From Desulfobacteraceae bacterium (GTDB lineage: Bacteria > Desulfobacterota > Desulfobacteria > Desulfobacterales > Desulfobacteraceae), in the NCBI GenBank assembly GCA_015486915.1, contig WFQS01000403.1, positions 1 through 13,782 on the forward strand: a DNA stretch of 13,782 nt. The letters are read 5' to 3'. Both the position numbers and the translations under genes were made by a program. Of this stretch, positions 1 to 9,936 are shown piece after piece. The notes beneath the pieces are model-generated. The model made no database searches and was not told the origin of the DNA. It saw only the letters and a program-made list of their open reading frames with translations. How positions within the stretch are numbered: position 1 is the first letter of the stretch; the number at the start of each line of letters is the position of its first letter.

Positions 1-145
1 CATCAAAAGCAACATAATCACCAAATCCAAGGGCATGCGCATGTTTGGTAATTGCTGCCGTCAGTGTTGTCTTTCCGTGATCTATGTGGCCTATGGTCCC
101 AATGTTCACATGCGGTTTAGTCCGCTCAAATTTCTCTTTTGCCAT
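1..145 (-). CDS. tuf: Elongation factor Tu, 5' part only (copy 2)
   Basis: EF-Tu is the GTPase that carries aminoacyl-tRNA to the ribosomal A site. Only the first 48 codons lie in the window; the gene runs off the left edge. The translation begins [20 protein letters not shown] and continues with the P-loop [10 protein letters not shown], which is the EF-Tu G1 motif (EF-G would read AHIDAGKTT). It is followed by [20 protein letters not shown], a slightly longer loop before switch I, of the kind remembered from sulfate-reducing Desulfobacterota. The ATG at 143-145 is preceded by a GGGAGGAA ribosome binding site around 155-162. It is the third gene of the rpsL-rpsG-tuf group, 48 bases after rpsG. 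A second tuf copy ends at 13509. Confidence 0.96.
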   Translation of the reverse strand, partial: MAKEKFERTKPHVNIGTIGHIDHGKTTLTAAITKHAHALGFGDYVAFD

Positions 146-193
146 CTTCGTTAATTCCTCCCTGAAATATTAACAGGACTTTGTAAAACTATT

Positions 194-661
194 TTACCAT
201 CTAAAATGAGCAAATGCTTTGTTTGCATCGGCCATTTTGTGTGTATCCTCTTTCTTCTTTACAGCGCCGCCTCGTTCATTATACGCATCTAACAATTCAG
301 ACGCCAATTTTTTTGCCATTCCTTTCTCTGATCTGGACCTGCTGTACTTAAGCAGCCATCTGAAAGCAAGTGCGGTCTGCCTTGCTGGTTTAATCTCAGT
401 GGGCACCTGATAAGTTGATCCCCCTACCCTTCTTGATTTCACTTCTACTGAAGGTCGGATATTATCGACGGCCTTCTGAAAGATCGACAGCGCAGGCTCT
501 CCAATTTTCTTTTCTGCAATATTCAAAGCATCATTAAAAATTCTCTCAGCAACAGATTTCTTGCCGTCTTTCATCACACAATTAATAAATTTGCCAGCAA
601 GACGATTTTCCTGGCTGATGCCTGCAGTTGAATATCCTGATACAATTTTTTTTCTTGCCAT
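194..661 (-). CDS. rpsG: 30S ribosomal protein S7
   Basis: S7 nucleates assembly of the head of the 30S subunit and contacts tRNA in the E site. The 155-residue product has the usual short bacterial length and typical S7 segments: [10 protein letters not shown] at the start, [32 protein letters not shown] near the middle and the C-terminal [14 protein letters not shown]. The frame is open for 16 codons upstream, but the S7 family starts at MARK. The ATG at 659-661 has an AAGGA ribosome binding site about 11 bases before it, so the longer start at 709 is rejected. The gene lies 63 bases after rpsL and 48 bases before tuf. In E. coli S7 represses its own synthesis through the rpsL-rpsG gap; a possible analogous stem is listed separately. 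Confidence 0.97.
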   Translation of the reverse strand: MARKKIVSGYSTAGISQENRLAGKFINCVMKDGKKSVAERIFNDALNIAEKKIGEPALSIFQKAVDNIRPSVEVKSRRVGGSTYQVPTEIKPARQTALAFRWLLKYSRSRSEKGMAKKLASELLDAYNERGGAVKKKEDTHKMADANKAFAHFRW

Positions 662-672
662 ATTACACCAAA

Positions 673-716
673 TCCTTAACCCGTTTACAATATACCAGGC
701 AATCCACAAATAAGGA
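673..716 (-). promoter_or_regulatory. Possible stem masking the rpsG ribosome binding site
   Basis: In the rpsL-rpsG gap the transcript carries UCCUUA (complement of 711-716), which can pair with UAAGGA (complement of 673-678), the segment holding the rpsG Shine-Dalgarno AAGGA. A flanking G-U pair could add a seventh pair. The upstream arm starts 9 bases after the rpsL stop codon, so ribosomes terminating on rpsL would cover or melt it. This would give translational coupling. The pairing is directly visible; its function is inferred by analogy with the S7-controlled rpsL-rpsG gap of E. coli, and the 32-base loop makes it a modest stem. Confidence 0.35.
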
Positions 717-724
717 CCCTCTGA

Positions 725-1096
725 TTATTTTGGCCTTTTAGTTCCGTATTTTGACCTGCCCTGTTTCCTGTCCTCAACACCCAATGTATCCAGCGTACCC
801 CTTACTATATGATAACGAACGCCTGGAAGGTCTTTTACCCTTCCACCCCTTACAAGGACAACTGAATGCTCCTGAAGGTTATGTCCCATACCCGGAATAT
901 ACGCTGCGACCTCCATTCCTGTTGTCAATCTAACCCTTGCAACTTTTCTTAAAGCCGAATTCGGCTTTTTGGGAGTGGATGTATACACCCTGGTGCATAC
1001 CCCGCGTTTTTGCGGCCCGCCCTTAAGTGCAGGTGTTCCCTGCTTTTTTAAAATTTTCTTTCTTCCTTTTCTCACCAGCTGATTAATAGTCGGCAT
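725..1096 (-). CDS. rpsL: 30S ribosomal protein S12
   Basis: S12 sits at the decoding centre of the 30S subunit and controls translational accuracy. The 123-residue product is full length ([14 protein letters not shown] to SKYGTKRPK) and has the highly conserved [22 protein letters not shown] and [13 protein letters not shown] segments. The streptomycin-contact lysines are both present (Lys43 in TPKKPNS and Lys88 in GRVKDLPG), so the sequence shows no classical resistance change. Asp89, the residue that RimO methylthiolates in many bacteria, is present. The start is ATG at 1094-1096 with AAGGAG at 1108-1113. It is the first gene after a strong internal promoter in the rpoC-rpsL gap and is followed by rpsG and tuf. 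Confidence 0.98.
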   Translation of the reverse strand: MPTINQLVRKGRKKILKKQGTPALKGGPQKRGVCTRVYTSTPKKPNSALRKVARVRLTTGMEVAAYIPGMGHNLQEHSVVLVRGGRVKDLPGVRYHIVRGTLDTLGVEDRKQGRSKYGTKRPK

Positions 1097-1154
1097 ATTC
1101 TAATAAACTCCTTGTGGAATTATTCCGAAATTTTCATGTACGACAAAATGTTTA

Positions 1155-1183
1155 ATTATTATTTAATTAACCAAATTTGTCAA
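1155..1183 (-). promoter_or_regulatory. Sigma-70-type promoter for rpsL-rpsG-tuf
   Basis: In the rpoC-rpsL gap the minus strand shows a perfect -35 box TTGACA (complement of 1178-1183), a 17-base spacer, and the -10 box AATAAT (complement of 1155-1160), which matches TATAAT at five of six positions. Transcription would begin near 1148, giving a leader of about 50 bases before the rpsL ATG. The region is very AT-rich and no convincing terminator follows rpoC, so rpsL probably receives both read-through from rpoBC and its own transcripts. The boxes are seen directly; activity is inferred. Confidence 0.8.
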
Positions 1184-1199
1184 GCCTTTTCTTTAATAC

Positions 1200-4100
1200 T
1201 CACGACTCGGACAACCCGGATGTTTTCACATCTATATTTTTATAATCTGAAAACCCCGTACCTGCAGGGATAAGCCTTCCCATAATTACATTTTCCTTTA
1301 ATCCCCTGAGTGAATCAACCTTTCCATGCATGCTCGCTTCAGTTAGAACCTTTGTGGTTTCCTGAAATGAGGCTGCAGAAATAAAGCTGTCAGTTGCAAG
1401 AGATGCCTTTGTAATTCCGAGAATAAGAGGTTCACCCCTTGAAGGTTTCCCGCCTTTGGCAACTACGTCCCTATTTGTCTCCGCAAAAATAGTCCTGTCA
1501 ACCTGTTCATCGGGAATGAAATCGGTGTCCCCTGCATCAACAACTTTAACACGGCGCATCATCTGTTTGATAATAACTTCAATGTGCTTATCATTGATTC
1601 TTACACCCTGGAGCCGGTAAACTTCCTGTACTTCGTCAACTAGGTACCTTGCAAGCGCAACCTCTCCCTTGATATTTAAAATATCCTGGGGATTAGCGCT
1701 CCCTCCGATCAACGGACTTCCAGCCTTTACATAATCACCATCATACACCATTATATGACGTCCCTTGGGAATAAGGTATTCTTTTTTGTCCCCGACATCG
1801 GCAGGAGTTACTATAACCTTTTGTTTACCCTTTGTGGCCTTGCTTACAGTAACATACCCATCAATACTTGTAAGAACGCTCGGCTCTTTGGGCTTCCTGA
1901 TCTCAAAAAGCTCTGCAACCCTTGGGAGACCGCCTGTAATATCCTTGGTCTTAGTCGTAGCACTGGGAAGTTTTGCTATGACATCACCTGCCCTTACCTG
2001 ATCATCTTCGTCAACCATCAGGATTGCATTTGTTGGTAAAAGATAAGATGCAACAGAAGAGCCATCGGGCAGTTTAACAATTTTGCCGTCATCATCCTTA
2101 ATAACAATTCTCGGCCTGACATCTGCAACTTTGCCTTCAATTATGGTGCGACTCACCTTGCCTGTGACCGGGTCAATCTGTTCCTGGACTGTACTGCCCA
2201 CTATAATATCCGTGAATCTGACTTTACCATCCACCTCTGTTAAAATTGGGGTTGTAAATGGATCCCAGGTTGCAATAGCATCTCCTACATTAACGGAATC
2301 ACCATTATTTACAAGAATGGCAGCACCATAAATAACGGTTTCCCTGGATCTTTCTCTTCCGTCAGGACCTGTAATGGAAAATCCTCCCCCCATTCTGTTC
2401 ATTACTATCTGTTTGTCATCGGCAGTATTAACAATGTGGAGGTCATCATTAAATTTTACAATTCCGGCCACCCTTGCTCTGATTTCTGCAACTTCAACCT
2501 TTCTGCTTGCAGTACCGCCAATATGAAAAGTACGCATTGTAAGCTGTGTTCCGGGCTCTCCAATGGACTGGGCAGCCATTATTCCAACAGCCTGCCCTAT
2601 TTCCACTGTCTGACCATAGGCAAGATCTCGACCATAACATGCAGCACAGACTCCATTTCTTGATTTACAGGTCAAGACAGAACGAATTGTAACACTTGTC
2701 ACGCCGGCAGCTTCAATTTTTGCAACAAGCGCTTCATCAAGCTCTACATTTTTATCAACAATAATTTCATCTTTATAGGGGTCACGAACCGGCTTCTGGG
2801 TAACTCTTCCAAGAATCCTTTCACCAAGGCTCTGAATAACCTCGCCACCCTCACGAAGGGGTTCCACCTCAACACCCATTACAGTTCCGCAGTCATCTTC
2901 AACAACCGCACAATCCTGGGCAACGTCTGCAAGTCTTCTGGTGAGGTAACCTGAATTTGCAGTTTTCAATGCAGTATCAGCCAAACCCTTTCTTGCACCA
3001 TGGGTTGAAATAAAATACTGAAGTACACTTAAACCTTCCCTGAAGCAGGCAGTAATTGGATTTTCAATAATTTCACCGGAAGGTTTGGCCATAAGCCCGC
3101 GCATTCCAGCCAGCTGCCTCATCTGGTCCTTACTTCCCCTTGCTCCGGAATCCGCCATCATATAAACAGCATTCAAAGCCTCTCCATTGGATTCAGCTTT
3201 CTTGCCGGCCTTACCGGCAGAAGCCGGATTCTTCATGGCCTCCATCATGGCATTGGCTATGTCATCCGTACTCTTTGCCCATATATCAACAACTTTATTA
3301 TATTTCTCTCCCTGGGTTATCAGTCCTTCGGAATACTGCTTTTTAATCTCATTGACACTTTTTTCCGACTGGGCTATGATATTCCACTTTTCTGCGGGTA
3401 TTATCATATCATCAATGGCAATAGAAAGCCCACCAAGTGTTGATTGTGTGTAACCAAGATCTTTTAAACGATCCGCAAGAACAACAGTTTCCTTAACACC
3501 TATATTTCTATATGCATAGTCAACGAGTTCCCTTATTTCCGATTTCCCCATCAATCTGTTTAATAAATTAAAAGGAATAGTGGTTTTTCTTTCATCAACT
3601 CTGAAAATGTTAAAAACACCTTCGGATCGGATCACATCGGAGAACTGCCCTTCCTTTAAGCTGAACAGCTCAGTTGCTGCAATTTCAGAAACGAGAAAAG
3701 CATTTGCAAATTCTTTTCTGGTGAGAATTCCGGTGGAGGTGGTTTCCGGAATCAGGTCTTTCTTAAAATATGTTCCAAGAATATCATCCGTGGTTCCACC
3801 GGCCTTAAGATCGGCAAGTACATTAAGGGCAACGTCCTTTTCGTCGATTTTTATCCTGCTTAACGAAAGCAGTGTGTCTCCGGGAATAATTTCCCACAAA
3901 AGAATCCTGCCGGTAGTTGTTTCATAAACCTCACCATCTATCCTTACTTTTATCATTGCATGCAGATCAAGGACTCCGGCATCAAAAGCTATCCGCACCT
4001 CTCCTGGATTCGCAAAAAGTGTTCCTTCACCGGGTTTGCCCTTTACGGCCCGTGTTATGTAATAAATTCCCAGAACAATATCCTGTGTAGGAACAATAAG

Positions 4101-5594
4101 CGGCTGTCCGTTTGCCGGGGAAAGAATATTATTACTGGAAAGCATCAACACCCTGGCTTCAATCTGCGCTTCAAGGGAAAGGGGCACATGCACAGCCATC
4201 TGGTCACCATCAAAATCTGCATTAAATGCAGTACATACCAGAGGATGAAGCTGAAGTGCTTTACCTTCAATGAGAACCGGTTCAAAGGCCTGGATTCCAA
4301 GACGGTGAAGGGTGGGCGCCCTGTTAAGCATGATGGGATATTCCCTTACAACATGATCAAGAGCATCCCACACCTCTGTATCCTCACGCTCCACCATCCT
4401 CTTTGCAGTTTTCACTGTGGAGACATGACCCATTTTTTCAAGATAATTATAAATAAAAGGTTTAAACAGCTCAAGTGCCATCTTTTTTGGAAGTCCACAC
4501 TGGTGAAGCCTCAAATATGGCCCGACTGTGATAACTGTACGCCCTGAATAATCAACCCTTTTTCCAAGAAGATTCTGACGGAATCTCCCCCTTTTACCCT
4601 TTAAAGTGTCACTCAAGGATTTAAGCGGCCTTTTGTTAGTTCCAGTAACAACCCGGCCGTGACGTCCATTATCAAAAAGAACATCAACCGCCTCCTGAAG
4701 CATCCTTTTCTCATTTCTTACTATAATATCAGGAGCATTCAGGTCAACAAGACGTTTAAGTCTGTTATTGCGGTTAATAACCCTTCGATAAAGATCATTA
4801 AGATCAGAAGTGGCAAATCTGCCGCCTTCAAGAGGCACAAGCGGTCTTAAATCAGGAGGCATAACCGGAAGAACCGTCATAATCATTCTTGTGGGACTTA
4901 TTCCGGAACTTCTGAACGCATTGATCACTTTAAGTCGTTTTGCCATTTTCTGTCTTTTGGCAACAGACTTTGTTGAAGCAATATCTTCTCTCAACGTTTT
5001 ATATTCAACATCAAGGTCGACCTCTTCAAGAAGTCTTAAAATTGCCTCTGCACCCATACCAGCCTCAAATTCAGGGCCGTATTCGTCTATTGCTTCATAA
5101 TACTTATCATCGGATAAAAGCTGAAGTTTTGTCAGCCCTGTATCCTTGGGGTCTATTACAATATACGAATCAAAATACAGAACTTTTTCAAGATTTTTCA
5201 ATGTAAGATCAAGCACATTACCAATTTTACTGGGCAGACATTTCAAGAACCAGATATGTGAAACAGGGCAGGCAAGCTCAATGTGAGCCATCCTCTCCCT
5301 GCGCACCTTGGACTGAATCACCTCAACCCCGCATTTTTCACAGATAACACCCCTGTGTTTCATGCGTTTATATTTACCGCAATTACACTCATAATCCTTT
5401 GTGGGACCGAATATTTTTGCGCAGAAAAGACCATCTCTTTCAGGCTTAAATGTCCTGTAATTTATCGTCTCGGGTTTTTTAATTTCACCATGGGACCATT
5501 CCCTGATCTGATCTGATGAAGCCAGACTTATCTTAACCCCTTTGTAAATCTGGGGGTCCTTCGGTTTGGCGAAGAAATCGTATATAGTTTCCAA
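1200..5594 (-). CDS. rpoC: DNA-directed RNA polymerase subunit beta'
   Basis: Catalytic subunit of RNA polymerase, 1464 residues (E. coli: 1407). Zinc site 1 is Cys70, Cys72, Cys85 and Cys88. The Mg-binding loop [12 protein letters not shown] at 458-469 has Asp460, Asp462 and Asp464, the same numbers as in E. coli. The bridge helix lies around 842-890, zinc site 2 is Cys902, Cys976, Cys983 and Cys986, and the trigger loop segment [11 protein letters not shown] includes His1024. A large trigger-loop insertion (about 1030-1215) resembles the SI3 sandwich-barrel domain. An extra block at about 572-672 is listed separately. The start is TTG at 5592-5594: AAGGAG stands 6 bases before it, no in-frame ATG is near, and the family N terminus ([13 protein letters not shown]) begins there. 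It follows rpoB by 12 bases. Confidence 0.98.
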   Translation of the reverse strand: METIYDFFAKPKDPQIYKGVKISLASSDQIREWSHGEIKKPETINYRTFKPERDGLFCAKIFGPTKDYECNCGKYKRMKHRGVICEKCGVEVIQSKVRRERMAHIELACPVSHIWFLKCLPSKIGNVLDLTLKNLEKVLYFDSYIVIDPKDTGLTKLQLLSDDKYYEAIDEYGPEFEAGMGAEAILRLLEEVDLDVEYKTLREDIASTKSVAKRQKMAKRLKVINAFRSSGISPTRMIMTVLPVMPPDLRPLVPLEGGRFATSDLNDLYRRVINRNNRLKRLVDLNAPDIIVRNEKRMLQEAVDVLFDNGRHGRVVTGTNKRPLKSLSDTLKGKRGRFRQNLLGKRVDYSGRTVITVGPYLRLHQCGLPKKMALELFKPFIYNYLEKMGHVSTVKTAKRMVEREDTEVWDALDHVVREYPIMLNRAPTLHRLGIQAFEPVLIEGKALQLHPLVCTAFNADFDGDQMAVHVPLSLEAQIEARVLMLSSNNILSPANGQPLIVPTQDIVLGIYYITRAVKGKPGEGTLFANPGEVRIAFDAGVLDLHAMIKVRIDGEVYETTTGRILLWEIIPGDTLLSLSRIKIDEKDVALNVLADLKAGGTTDDILGTYFKKDLIPETTSTGILTRKEFANAFLVSEIAATELFSLKEGQFSDVIRSEGVFNIFRVDERKTTIPFNLLNRLMGKSEIRELVDYAYRNIGVKETVVLADRLKDLGYTQSTLGGLSIAIDDMIIPAEKWNIIAQSEKSVNEIKKQYSEGLITQGEKYNKVVDIWAKSTDDIANAMMEAMKNPASAGKAGKKAESNGEALNAVYMMADSGARGSKDQMRQLAGMRGLMAKPSGEIIENPITACFREGLSVLQYFISTHGARKGLADTALKTANSGYLTRRLADVAQDCAVVEDDCGTVMGVEVEPLREGGEVIQSLGERILGRVTQKPVRDPYKDEIIVDKNVELDEALVAKIEAAGVTSVTIRSVLTCKSRNGVCAACYGRDLAYGQTVEIGQAVGIMAAQSIGEPGTQLTMRTFHIGGTASRKVEVAEIRARVAGIVKFNDDLHIVNTADDKQIVMNRMGGGFSITGPDGRERSRETVIYGAAILVNNGDSVNVGDAIATWDPFTTPILTEVDGKVRFTDIIVGSTVQEQIDPVTGKVSRTIIEGKVADVRPRIVIKDDDGKIVKLPDGSSVASYLLPTNAILMVDEDDQVRAGDVIAKLPSATTKTKDITGGLPRVAELFEIRKPKEPSVLTSIDGYVTVSKATKGKQKVIVTPADVGDKKEYLIPKGRHIMVYDGDYVKAGSPLIGGSANPQDILNIKGEVALARYLVDEVQEVYRLQGVRINDKHIEVIIKQMMRRVKVVDAGDTDFIPDEQVDRTIFAETNRDVVAKGGKPSRGEPLILGITKASLATDSFISAASFQETTKVLTEASMHGKVDSLRGLKENVIMGRLIPAGTGFSDYKNIDVKTSGLSES
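3579..3881 (-). other. Parvulin-like domain inserted in RpoC
   Basis: RpoC residues about 572-672 have no counterpart in remembered E. coli or Geobacter-type beta' sequences, where the strand LLWEIIP is followed almost at once by IPFxxxN. Here those two elements are about 100 residues apart. Read against E. coli parvulin (PpiC), the block aligns over its whole length: [20 protein letters not shown] against [20 protein letters not shown], and [19 protein letters not shown] then FNIFRV against the typical end F-LK-GEVS-PV-T-FGYHIIKV. The two active-site histidines of parvulins are replaced, by Arg580 and Asn662, so prolyl-isomerase activity is unlikely. The insertion is clear by comparison; the parvulin assignment is by-eye homology, without a database search. 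Confidence 0.6.
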
Positions 5595-5600
5595 AATCTT

Positions 5601-5606
5601 CTCCTT
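5601..5606 (-). promoter_or_regulatory. Ribosome binding site fixing the rpoC TTG start
   Basis: The minus strand reads AAGGAG directly after the rpoB stop codon TAG (5607-5609), then six bases, then TTG. This strong site at ideal spacing decides the TTG start of rpoC and suggests reinitiation by ribosomes finishing rpoB. The only other nearby candidate codon is an ATT one codon earlier. Confidence 0.85.
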
Positions 5607-8600
5607 CTATTTTTTCCCTTCTATAAGATTTATATCCAGCCCCAGACTCTGCAGCTCTTTGGTAAGAACCCTGAACGATTCAGGTATACCAGGCTCAAGT
5701 ACATTCTGTCCCTTGACAATTTTTTCATACATCCGGGTCCTTCCGGCCATATCATCAGATTTAACGGTAATAAATTCCTGGAGAGCATAAGCAGCCCCGT
5801 AAGCCTCTATTGCCCAGACTTCCATTTCACCAAGACGCTGCCCGCCAAACTGGGCCTTCCCGCCAAGTGGCTGCTGCGTAACAAGAGAATATGGACCTAT
5901 TGAGCGTGCATGAAGTTTATCATCAACAAGATGGTGCAGCTTGAGCATATACATGATTCCAACGGTGATCGGTTTATCAAATGGTTTTCCCGTACGTCCA
6001 TCGTATAGAACTGACTGGCCGGACCTGTCAAGTCCGGAAAATTCGATAAGAGCTTTAATTTCCTCTTCAGAAGCACCGTCAAAAACAGGGGTGGCCATAT
6101 GTACACCATTACGATATCGGGACGCAAAACGTAAAAGTTCATCATTGTCCATAAGATCAATTTCTCTTACGAACTCCTGCTCCTCAACATTAACGGGTTC
6201 TGGCATGGAACTTTCCAAAGAATAGTGAGAGTCAAAATCATATTCCTTTTTATCCTTAACAAGATCTACCTCTTTTTTTAACGGAGGTGTTGTAAATATT
6301 CTTTTAATTCTCTGTTTCAGCTCGTCAAGTTTCATGTCCTCTATCAAATCATCTATCTGTCGGCCAAGCCCTCTTGCGGCACATCCAAGATGAATTTCAA
6401 GAATCTGGCCTACATTCATACGGGAAGGAACCCCAAGTGGATTCAATACCATGTCAACTGTTCTTCCATCCTCAAAATATGGAAGGTCCTCCACAGGAAG
6501 AATCCTGGAGACAACACCCTTGTTACCGTGCCTGCCTGCCATTTTGTCACCCACGGATAATACACGTTTCATTGCTACATTGATCTTGATTAATTTCAGG
6601 ACACCAGGAGGTAGGTCATCCCCTTTTTCAAATCTTGCAGCACGCCCGTTAAAGGTATCCCGAGCTTTTTTTATCTGTTGCTGAGCCTTTTCAAGTATAA
6701 GCTGAACGTTTTCACTTACAATGGGATCATCTATTGTAATACCTGTAAGATCGGAAACCGAAATTCCGGCAAAAAGCCCTTTTTCTACGATGGTATCGGC
6801 TGGAATCAGAACGGTCTTACCTTTTTTAAGGGGTGCAGACAGAGTTGAATTAAGAAGAATCTCTTCCAATTTTTCTCTTACCGCTTTATTTATAACTCTT
6901 ATTTCGTCATCTCTGTCTTTTTCAAGAAGCTCAATTTCATAATCCTCTATGGCTCTTGTCCTGTCGTCCTTGTTAAGACCACGTCTTGAAAACACCTTTG
7001 CATTAATAACAATACCATTTACACCCGGAGGAACTCTCAGAGATGTATCTTTAACATCACCTGCTTTTTCACCAAAAATAGCCCTTAAAAGTTTTTCTTC
7101 CGGTGAAAGCTGAGTCTCCCCCTTGGGTGTTATCTTACCAACAAGGATGTCACCGGGCTTAACTTCAGCGCCAAGCCTTATAACCCCACTGTCATCGAGG
7201 TCTCTCAATGCATCCTCACCGGCATTGGGGATATCACGGGTAATTTCTTCCTTGCCAAGTTTGGTGTCCCTGGCAACAACTTCAAATTCTTCTATATGAA
7301 TGGAGGTATAAACACCGTCACGAACAAGACGGTCGCTAACAAGAATCGAATCCTCATAATTGTAGCCACCCCATGGCATAAAAGCCACAACTACATTACG
7401 ACCAAGTGCAAGCTCTCCTTTTTCAGTGGCAGGACCGTCAGCTATCACCTGGCCTTTTTTTACATGTTCGCCTTTTTTTACAATGGGCCTGTGATTAAAG
7501 CATGTATTCTGATTGGAACGTACAAATTTAGCAGCATTATAGATTGACACAACCTGACTGGACAATTCATTTTCCTGATCATCATTCCTGACGACTATCC
7601 GCCTTGCATCAACATCAACAACAATCCCGTCATGTTCTGCAACTATTGCCACACCCGAATCCCTTGCCACGACACTTTCAATCCCAGTGCCTACAAGGGG
7701 TGCCTGACTCGTCATAAGAGGAACTGACTGGCGCTGCATATTGGAGCCCATAAGCGCCCTGTTTGCATCATCGTTTTCAAGAAAAGGAATCAGAGAGGCT
7801 GAAACAGAAACAAGCTGATTAGGGGAAACATCCATAAACTCAATATCTTTGTTTCCAACCATTTCAAACTCACCACCGACACGGGCGGAGACAAGGGGGC
7901 GTAACAATTTTCCATTTTGATCAAGCACTGCATTTGCCTGGGCAATTGGATGATCCTCTTCCTCAAAGGCGGAAAGATGCTTGATTTCATTGGATACAAC
8001 ACCATCCTCTGCCACCCTGTAAGGAGTTTCAATAAAACCGAACGGGTTAACCCTTGCATATGTACACAGAGAAACAATCAGACCGATATTAGGACCTTCA
8101 GGTGTTTCAATGGGACAAATCCTGCCGTAATGTGAGGGGTGAACATCCCTGACTTCAAATCCGGCACGTTCCCTCGTTAAACCTCCCGGTCCAAGAGCGC
8201 TTAAACGGCGTTTATGTGTTGTTTCGGAAAGGGGATTGGTCTGGTCCATGAACTGGGAAAGCTGGCTTGTTCCGAAAAACTCCCTGACAACGGCAGAAAC
8301 AGGCTTTGGATTGATAAGATCATGGGGCATCATTGCATCCACTTCCTGCATACTCATCCGTTCCTTTATGGCCCTTTCCATTCTGACAAGCCCTATCCTG
8401 TACTGATTTTCAAGAAGTTCTCCCACAGCCCTGACCCGCCTGTTCCCAAGATGATCAATGTCATCCACTGCGCCTTGTGTATCCTTAAGTGCAATCAGAG
8501 TTGATGTGGTAAGAAGAATATCTTCTTTCCTCAGTGTCCTGACGTCAATCCCTGTTTCCATACCAAGACGGTGATTAAGTTTAAGCCTGCCAACATTGGA

Positions 8601-9812
8601 GAGGTCATAATAAGCAGGCTTAAAAAAGAGATGATCAAGAAAATCCTGGGCAACTTCAGGTGTTGCCGGATTGCCGGGTCGAAGCCGTCTGTAAATTTCC
8701 ATGAGAGCTTCAGTTCTTGAAACAACTTTATCAACAACAAGAGTTTTTCTCATGGAATCAGAGCTGTAACTGTCAACAAAAAGAAGGCTGAACTGAGAAA
8801 TATCTGATTTGTTTATTGCATCTAAAACCTCTTTATCAATAAGATCACCGGCTTTTGCAATACAATCATCTTCATCAGGATGGATAATGGTCTCGGCAAC
8901 AGGCTTACCAATTATTTCATCCTCTCCTATGGGGATAAATTTAAGACTGGAATCCTCAAGCTGCTTTAAAGCGCGTTTTGTAAAAAGTCGGCCTTTTTTT
9001 ACTACAATTTCACCTGAATCAGGATCTATTATATCATAACTTGCCCTGTGTCTTTTTAAATTTGAAGAATTGAATTCTTTAAAAAAAGACCCGTTTTTTT
9101 TCACAATTTTTTCTTTTTTATAAAAAAAGGTTAAAATATCCTCATTTGTGTAGCCAAAAGCCTTAAAAAGAATGGATACGGGGAATTTCCTTCTCCTGTC
9201 AATGCGTATATTTACGATATCCTTATGGTCAATTTCAAGGTCAATCCAGGAACCTCTGACAGGAATAATCCTTGCTGAATAGATTATTTTACCGCTGGAA
9301 TGTTTCTTGCCTTTATCATGGGCAAAAAATACACCTGATGATCTGTGTAACTGGCTTACAACGGCACGCTCTGTACCATTTATAATAAATGTGCCTTTTT
9401 TTGTCATCAGAGGTATGGTGCCAAAATAAATTTCCTGTTCCTTAATATCACGAATGGATGATATTTCAGTTTCCTTATCAAAATCATAAACAACAAGCCT
9501 TATGGTGATATTAACAGGAATTTCAAAAGTCATACCGCGGCTTACACACTCTTTTACAGAATGTTTTGATTCGCCAAGTGAATAGGATACATATTCAAGG
9601 GAGGATGTCCCTGTAAAGTCCTTAATAGGGAAGACAGATTTAAATACCGAGTGTAAACCTGTATCAGTTCTGTTTTCAGGAAGGACCTCTTTTTGAAGAA
9701 AACGTTCAAAAGAAGTACGCTGCATCCCTATGAGATCTGGAATATCAACAGTTCTGGTCTTACTGCCAAATTCTTTTCTTATACGCTTGTTTGCCAAAAG
9801 GCTGTCGACCAT
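5607..9812 (-). CDS. rpoB: DNA-directed RNA polymerase subunit beta
   Basis: Second large subunit of RNA polymerase, 1401 residues (E. coli: 1342). The rifampicin pocket reads [20 protein letters not shown] at 514-533 with the wild-type residues Asp523, His533 and Ser538 (E. coli 516, 526, 531), so no classical resistance change is seen. The active-site lysines are Lys1090 and Lys1098 in [11 protein letters not shown]. Regions matching the E. coli lineage inserts SI1 (about 225-345) and SI2 (about 940-1065) are present. An acidic stretch of about 30 residues around 1178-1215, before [11 protein letters not shown], is longer than in E. coli. The start ATG at 9810-9812 has GGAG five bases upstream. 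The gene follows rplL after a 124-base gap with a strong hairpin. Confidence 0.98.
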   Translation of the reverse strand: MVDSLLANKRIRKEFGSKTRTVDIPDLIGMQRTSFERFLQKEVLPENRTDTGLHSVFKSVFPIKDFTGTSSLEYVSYSLGESKHSVKECVSRGMTFEIPVNITIRLVVYDFDKETEISSIRDIKEQEIYFGTIPLMTKKGTFIINGTERAVVSQLHRSSGVFFAHDKGKKHSSGKIIYSARIIPVRGSWIDLEIDHKDIVNIRIDRRRKFPVSILFKAFGYTNEDILTFFYKKEKIVKKNGSFFKEFNSSNLKRHRASYDIIDPDSGEIVVKKGRLFTKRALKQLEDSSLKFIPIGEDEIIGKPVAETIIHPDEDDCIAKAGDLIDKEVLDAINKSDISQFSLLFVDSYSSDSMRKTLVVDKVVSRTEALMEIYRRLRPGNPATPEVAQDFLDHLFFKPAYYDLSNVGRLKLNHRLGMETGIDVRTLRKEDILLTTSTLIALKDTQGAVDDIDHLGNRRVRAVGELLENQYRIGLVRMERAIKERMSMQEVDAMMPHDLINPKPVSAVVREFFGTSQLSQFMDQTNPLSETTHKRRLSALGPGGLTRERAGFEVRDVHPSHYGRICPIETPEGPNIGLIVSLCTYARVNPFGFIETPYRVAEDGVVSNEIKHLSAFEEEDHPIAQANAVLDQNGKLLRPLVSARVGGEFEMVGNKDIEFMDVSPNQLVSVSASLIPFLENDDANRALMGSNMQRQSVPLMTSQAPLVGTGIESVVARDSGVAIVAEHDGIVVDVDARRIVVRNDDQENELSSQVVSIYNAAKFVRSNQNTCFNHRPIVKKGEHVKKGQVIADGPATEKGELALGRNVVVAFMPWGGYNYEDSILVSDRLVRDGVYTSIHIEEFEVVARDTKLGKEEITRDIPNAGEDALRDLDDSGVIRLGAEVKPGDILVGKITPKGETQLSPEEKLLRAIFGEKAGDVKDTSLRVPPGVNGIVINAKVFSRRGLNKDDRTRAIEDYEIELLEKDRDDEIRVINKAVREKLEEILLNSTLSAPLKKGKTVLIPADTIVEKGLFAGISVSDLTGITIDDPIVSENVQLILEKAQQQIKKARDTFNGRAARFEKGDDLPPGVLKLIKINVAMKRVLSVGDKMAGRHGNKGVVSRILPVEDLPYFEDGRTVDMVLNPLGVPSRMNVGQILEIHLGCAARGLGRQIDDLIEDMKLDELKQRIKRIFTTPPLKKEVDLVKDKKEYDFDSHYSLESSMPEPVNVEEQEFVREIDLMDNDELLRFASRYRNGVHMATPVFDGASEEEIKALIEFSGLDRSGQSVLYDGRTGKPFDKPITVGIMYMLKLHHLVDDKLHARSIGPYSLVTQQPLGGKAQFGGQRLGEMEVWAIEAYGAAYALQEFITVKSDDMAGRTRMYEKIVKGQNVLEPGIPESFRVLTKELQSLGLDINLIEGKK

Positions 9813-9850
9813 GGTATCTCCAATAAATATAGGTTATTATAACCGTGAAA

Positions 9851-9884
9851 GCGGAGGCATGATTATTCCTAATCACATCTCCGC
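9851..9884 (-). promoter_or_regulatory. Long hairpin in the rplL-rpoB gap
   Basis: The transcript of this 34-base segment folds into one stem: GCGGAG pairs with CUCCGC, then one A-C mismatch, then eight further pairs (UGUGAUUA with UAAUCAUG, including two G-U pairs), closed by the GNRA tetraloop GGAA. No run of U follows, so it is not a standard terminator. In E. coli the same gap carries an attenuator and an RNase III processing site that set the ratio of ribosomal protein to polymerase mRNA; a similar role here is inferred. Confidence 0.65.
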
Positions 9885-9936
9885 ATCAAATATATGCTTT
9901 ATGCCTATTTTTCAAGTAGTTACAGGCTGCAAAGTA

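Noticed and set aside
662..709. Sixteen-codon N-terminal extension of S7
   Set aside because: The S7 family begins at MARKK, and a suitable ribosome binding site precedes that ATG; the extension is non-conserved intergenic sequence.
1141..1181. AT-rich inverted repeat (GACAAA...TTTGTC with inner TTAATTA-type pairing) as an rpoC terminator
   Set aside because: The stem is AT-only at its core, has mismatches, is not followed by a U run in the transcript direction, and coincides with the rpsL promoter boxes.
3960..4547. Plus-strand open frame of 195 codons
   Set aside because: It lies entirely within rpoC on the opposite strand, covers the highly conserved catalytic region and shows no recognisable protein; it is a shadow frame.
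9836..9841. Perfect TATAAT on the minus strand before rpoB, as a possible internal promoter
   Set aside because: No acceptable -35 box occurs at 16-18 bases and no TGn extension is present; the hexamer is part of the small inverted repeat GGTTA-TAA-TAACC.
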